Shown here piece by piece: positions 12,518 through 12,953 of a DNA stretch of 12,953 bases; positions within the stretch are counted from its first letter, which is position 1; every line of letters starts with the position of its first letter. This DNA is from CAZWUZ01 sp964637655 [NCBI: uncultured bacterium] (GTDB lineage Bacteria; DAOPZR01): NCBI GenBank assembly GCA_964637655.1, contig CAZWUZ010000091.1, positions 1 through 12,953 of the forward strand. The letters are read 5' to 3'. Under the pieces are notes generated by a model, which worked only from the letters and a program-made list of their open reading frames with translations, did no database searches and was not told the origin of the DNA. The position numbers and the translations under genes are program-made.

Positions 12518-12953
12518 TTGGCGTACTCGACGACGCGGAACTCGCGGATGACCGTCACCTTGATCTGGCCGGGATAGTCGACTTCCTTCTCGATGCGCCC
12601 GGCCAGTTCCCGTGCCAGCACTTCCGTGTCGCTGTCCTTGAGCTGCTCGGCATGCACCATGACGCGCAGTTCACGCCCCGCCTGGATGGCAAACGACTTT
12701 TCCACGCCCTTGAACGACTCGGAGAGTTTCTCGAGCTTCTCGAGGCGCTTGATGTAGTTCTGCACGTTCTCGCGGCGCGCGCCCGGGCGGGCGGCGCTGA
12801 TGGCGTCCGCCGCCTGCACCAGCACCCCCTCGACGGTCTTGAGCTCGACCTCGGCATGGTGGCCGGCGATGCCGTTGACCACCGCCTCGGGCTCCCCCGC
12901 CTTCTGCGCCAGTTCGGCGCCGAGCGAGGCATGCGACCCCTCGTTCTCCTGGT
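12514..12953 (-). CDS. rny: ribonuclease Y, C-terminal part (5' end outside window)
   Basis: About 145 C-terminal residues are visible in an open frame. They start just after the HD metal-site region, at [14 protein letters not shown], and continue with [42 protein letters not shown] and the conserved ending [19 protein letters not shown]. This is the RNase Y HD-domain tail, nearly identical in pattern to family members. RNase Y is a membrane-anchored endoribonuclease that initiates mRNA decay. The N-terminal transmembrane helix, coiled coil, KH domain and HD residues lie outside the window. It heads the coupled rny-ymdB-spoVS-folD run. The promoter is not in view. Confidence 0.95.
   Translation of the reverse strand, partial: QENEGSHASLGAELAQKAGEPEAVVNGIAGHHAEVELKTVEGVLVQAADAISAARPGARRENVQNYIKRLEKLEKLSESFKGVEKSFAIQAGRELRVMVHAEQLKDSDTEVLARELAGRIEKEVDYPGQIKVTVIREFRVVEYAK

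Overview
The window is about 13 kb of GC-rich DNA, densely packed with genes, from a Gram-negative-type bacterium. The evidence for that cell type is an Lnt-like membrane acyltransferase, a Cys-lipoprotein and an exported hydrolase. A sigma54 activator, the MEP isoprenoid pathway and an rny-ymdB-spoVS gene cluster are also present. This set would fit PVC-type lineages such as Kiritimatiellota/Lentisphaerota or some deltaproteobacterial groups, but the sequence alone does not settle the phylum. There are no tRNA or rRNA genes, CRISPR arrays or transposase genes, and I saw no convincing intrinsic terminator.

Layout. (A) 1-2167, minus strand: a 49-residue membrane microprotein, an Lnt/nitrilase-like membrane protein and an exported TIM-barrel amidohydrolase cut by the window edge, joined by overlapping start and stop codons. 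(B) 2168-2313: an AT-rich divergent promoter region. (C) 2314-3783, plus strand: a complete sigma54-type AAA+ activator with an unrecognised N-terminal domain. (D) 3769-3969: a striking inverted repeat with 39-bp perfect arms. Each arm holds a tandem TGACACAT repeat and a pair of DnaA-box-like sequences around an AT-richer centre. (E) 4004-5938, plus strand: a PfkB-family sugar/nucleoside kinase, then a GAF plus degenerate GGDEF protein, each with its own recognisable promoter. (F) 12953-5941, minus strand: a long run of housekeeping genes in the order rny (partial), ymdB, spoVS, folD, an orphan ABC substrate-binding lipoprotein, ispA, dxs and tlyA. tlyA is split by a one-base contraction of an A-tract.

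How the genes fit together. rny, ymdB and spoVS form a tightly coupled unit (RNA turnover, phosphoesterase, small nucleic-acid-binding protein), followed by one-carbon metabolism (folD). ispA and dxs supply isoprenoid precursors from what looks like an internal promoter at 9486-9514. The most unusual element is the 3769-3969 inverted repeat, which could be a replication-origin or DnaA-titration site, a mobile MITE-like element, or an operator complex for the adjacent activator. These readings make different testable predictions.
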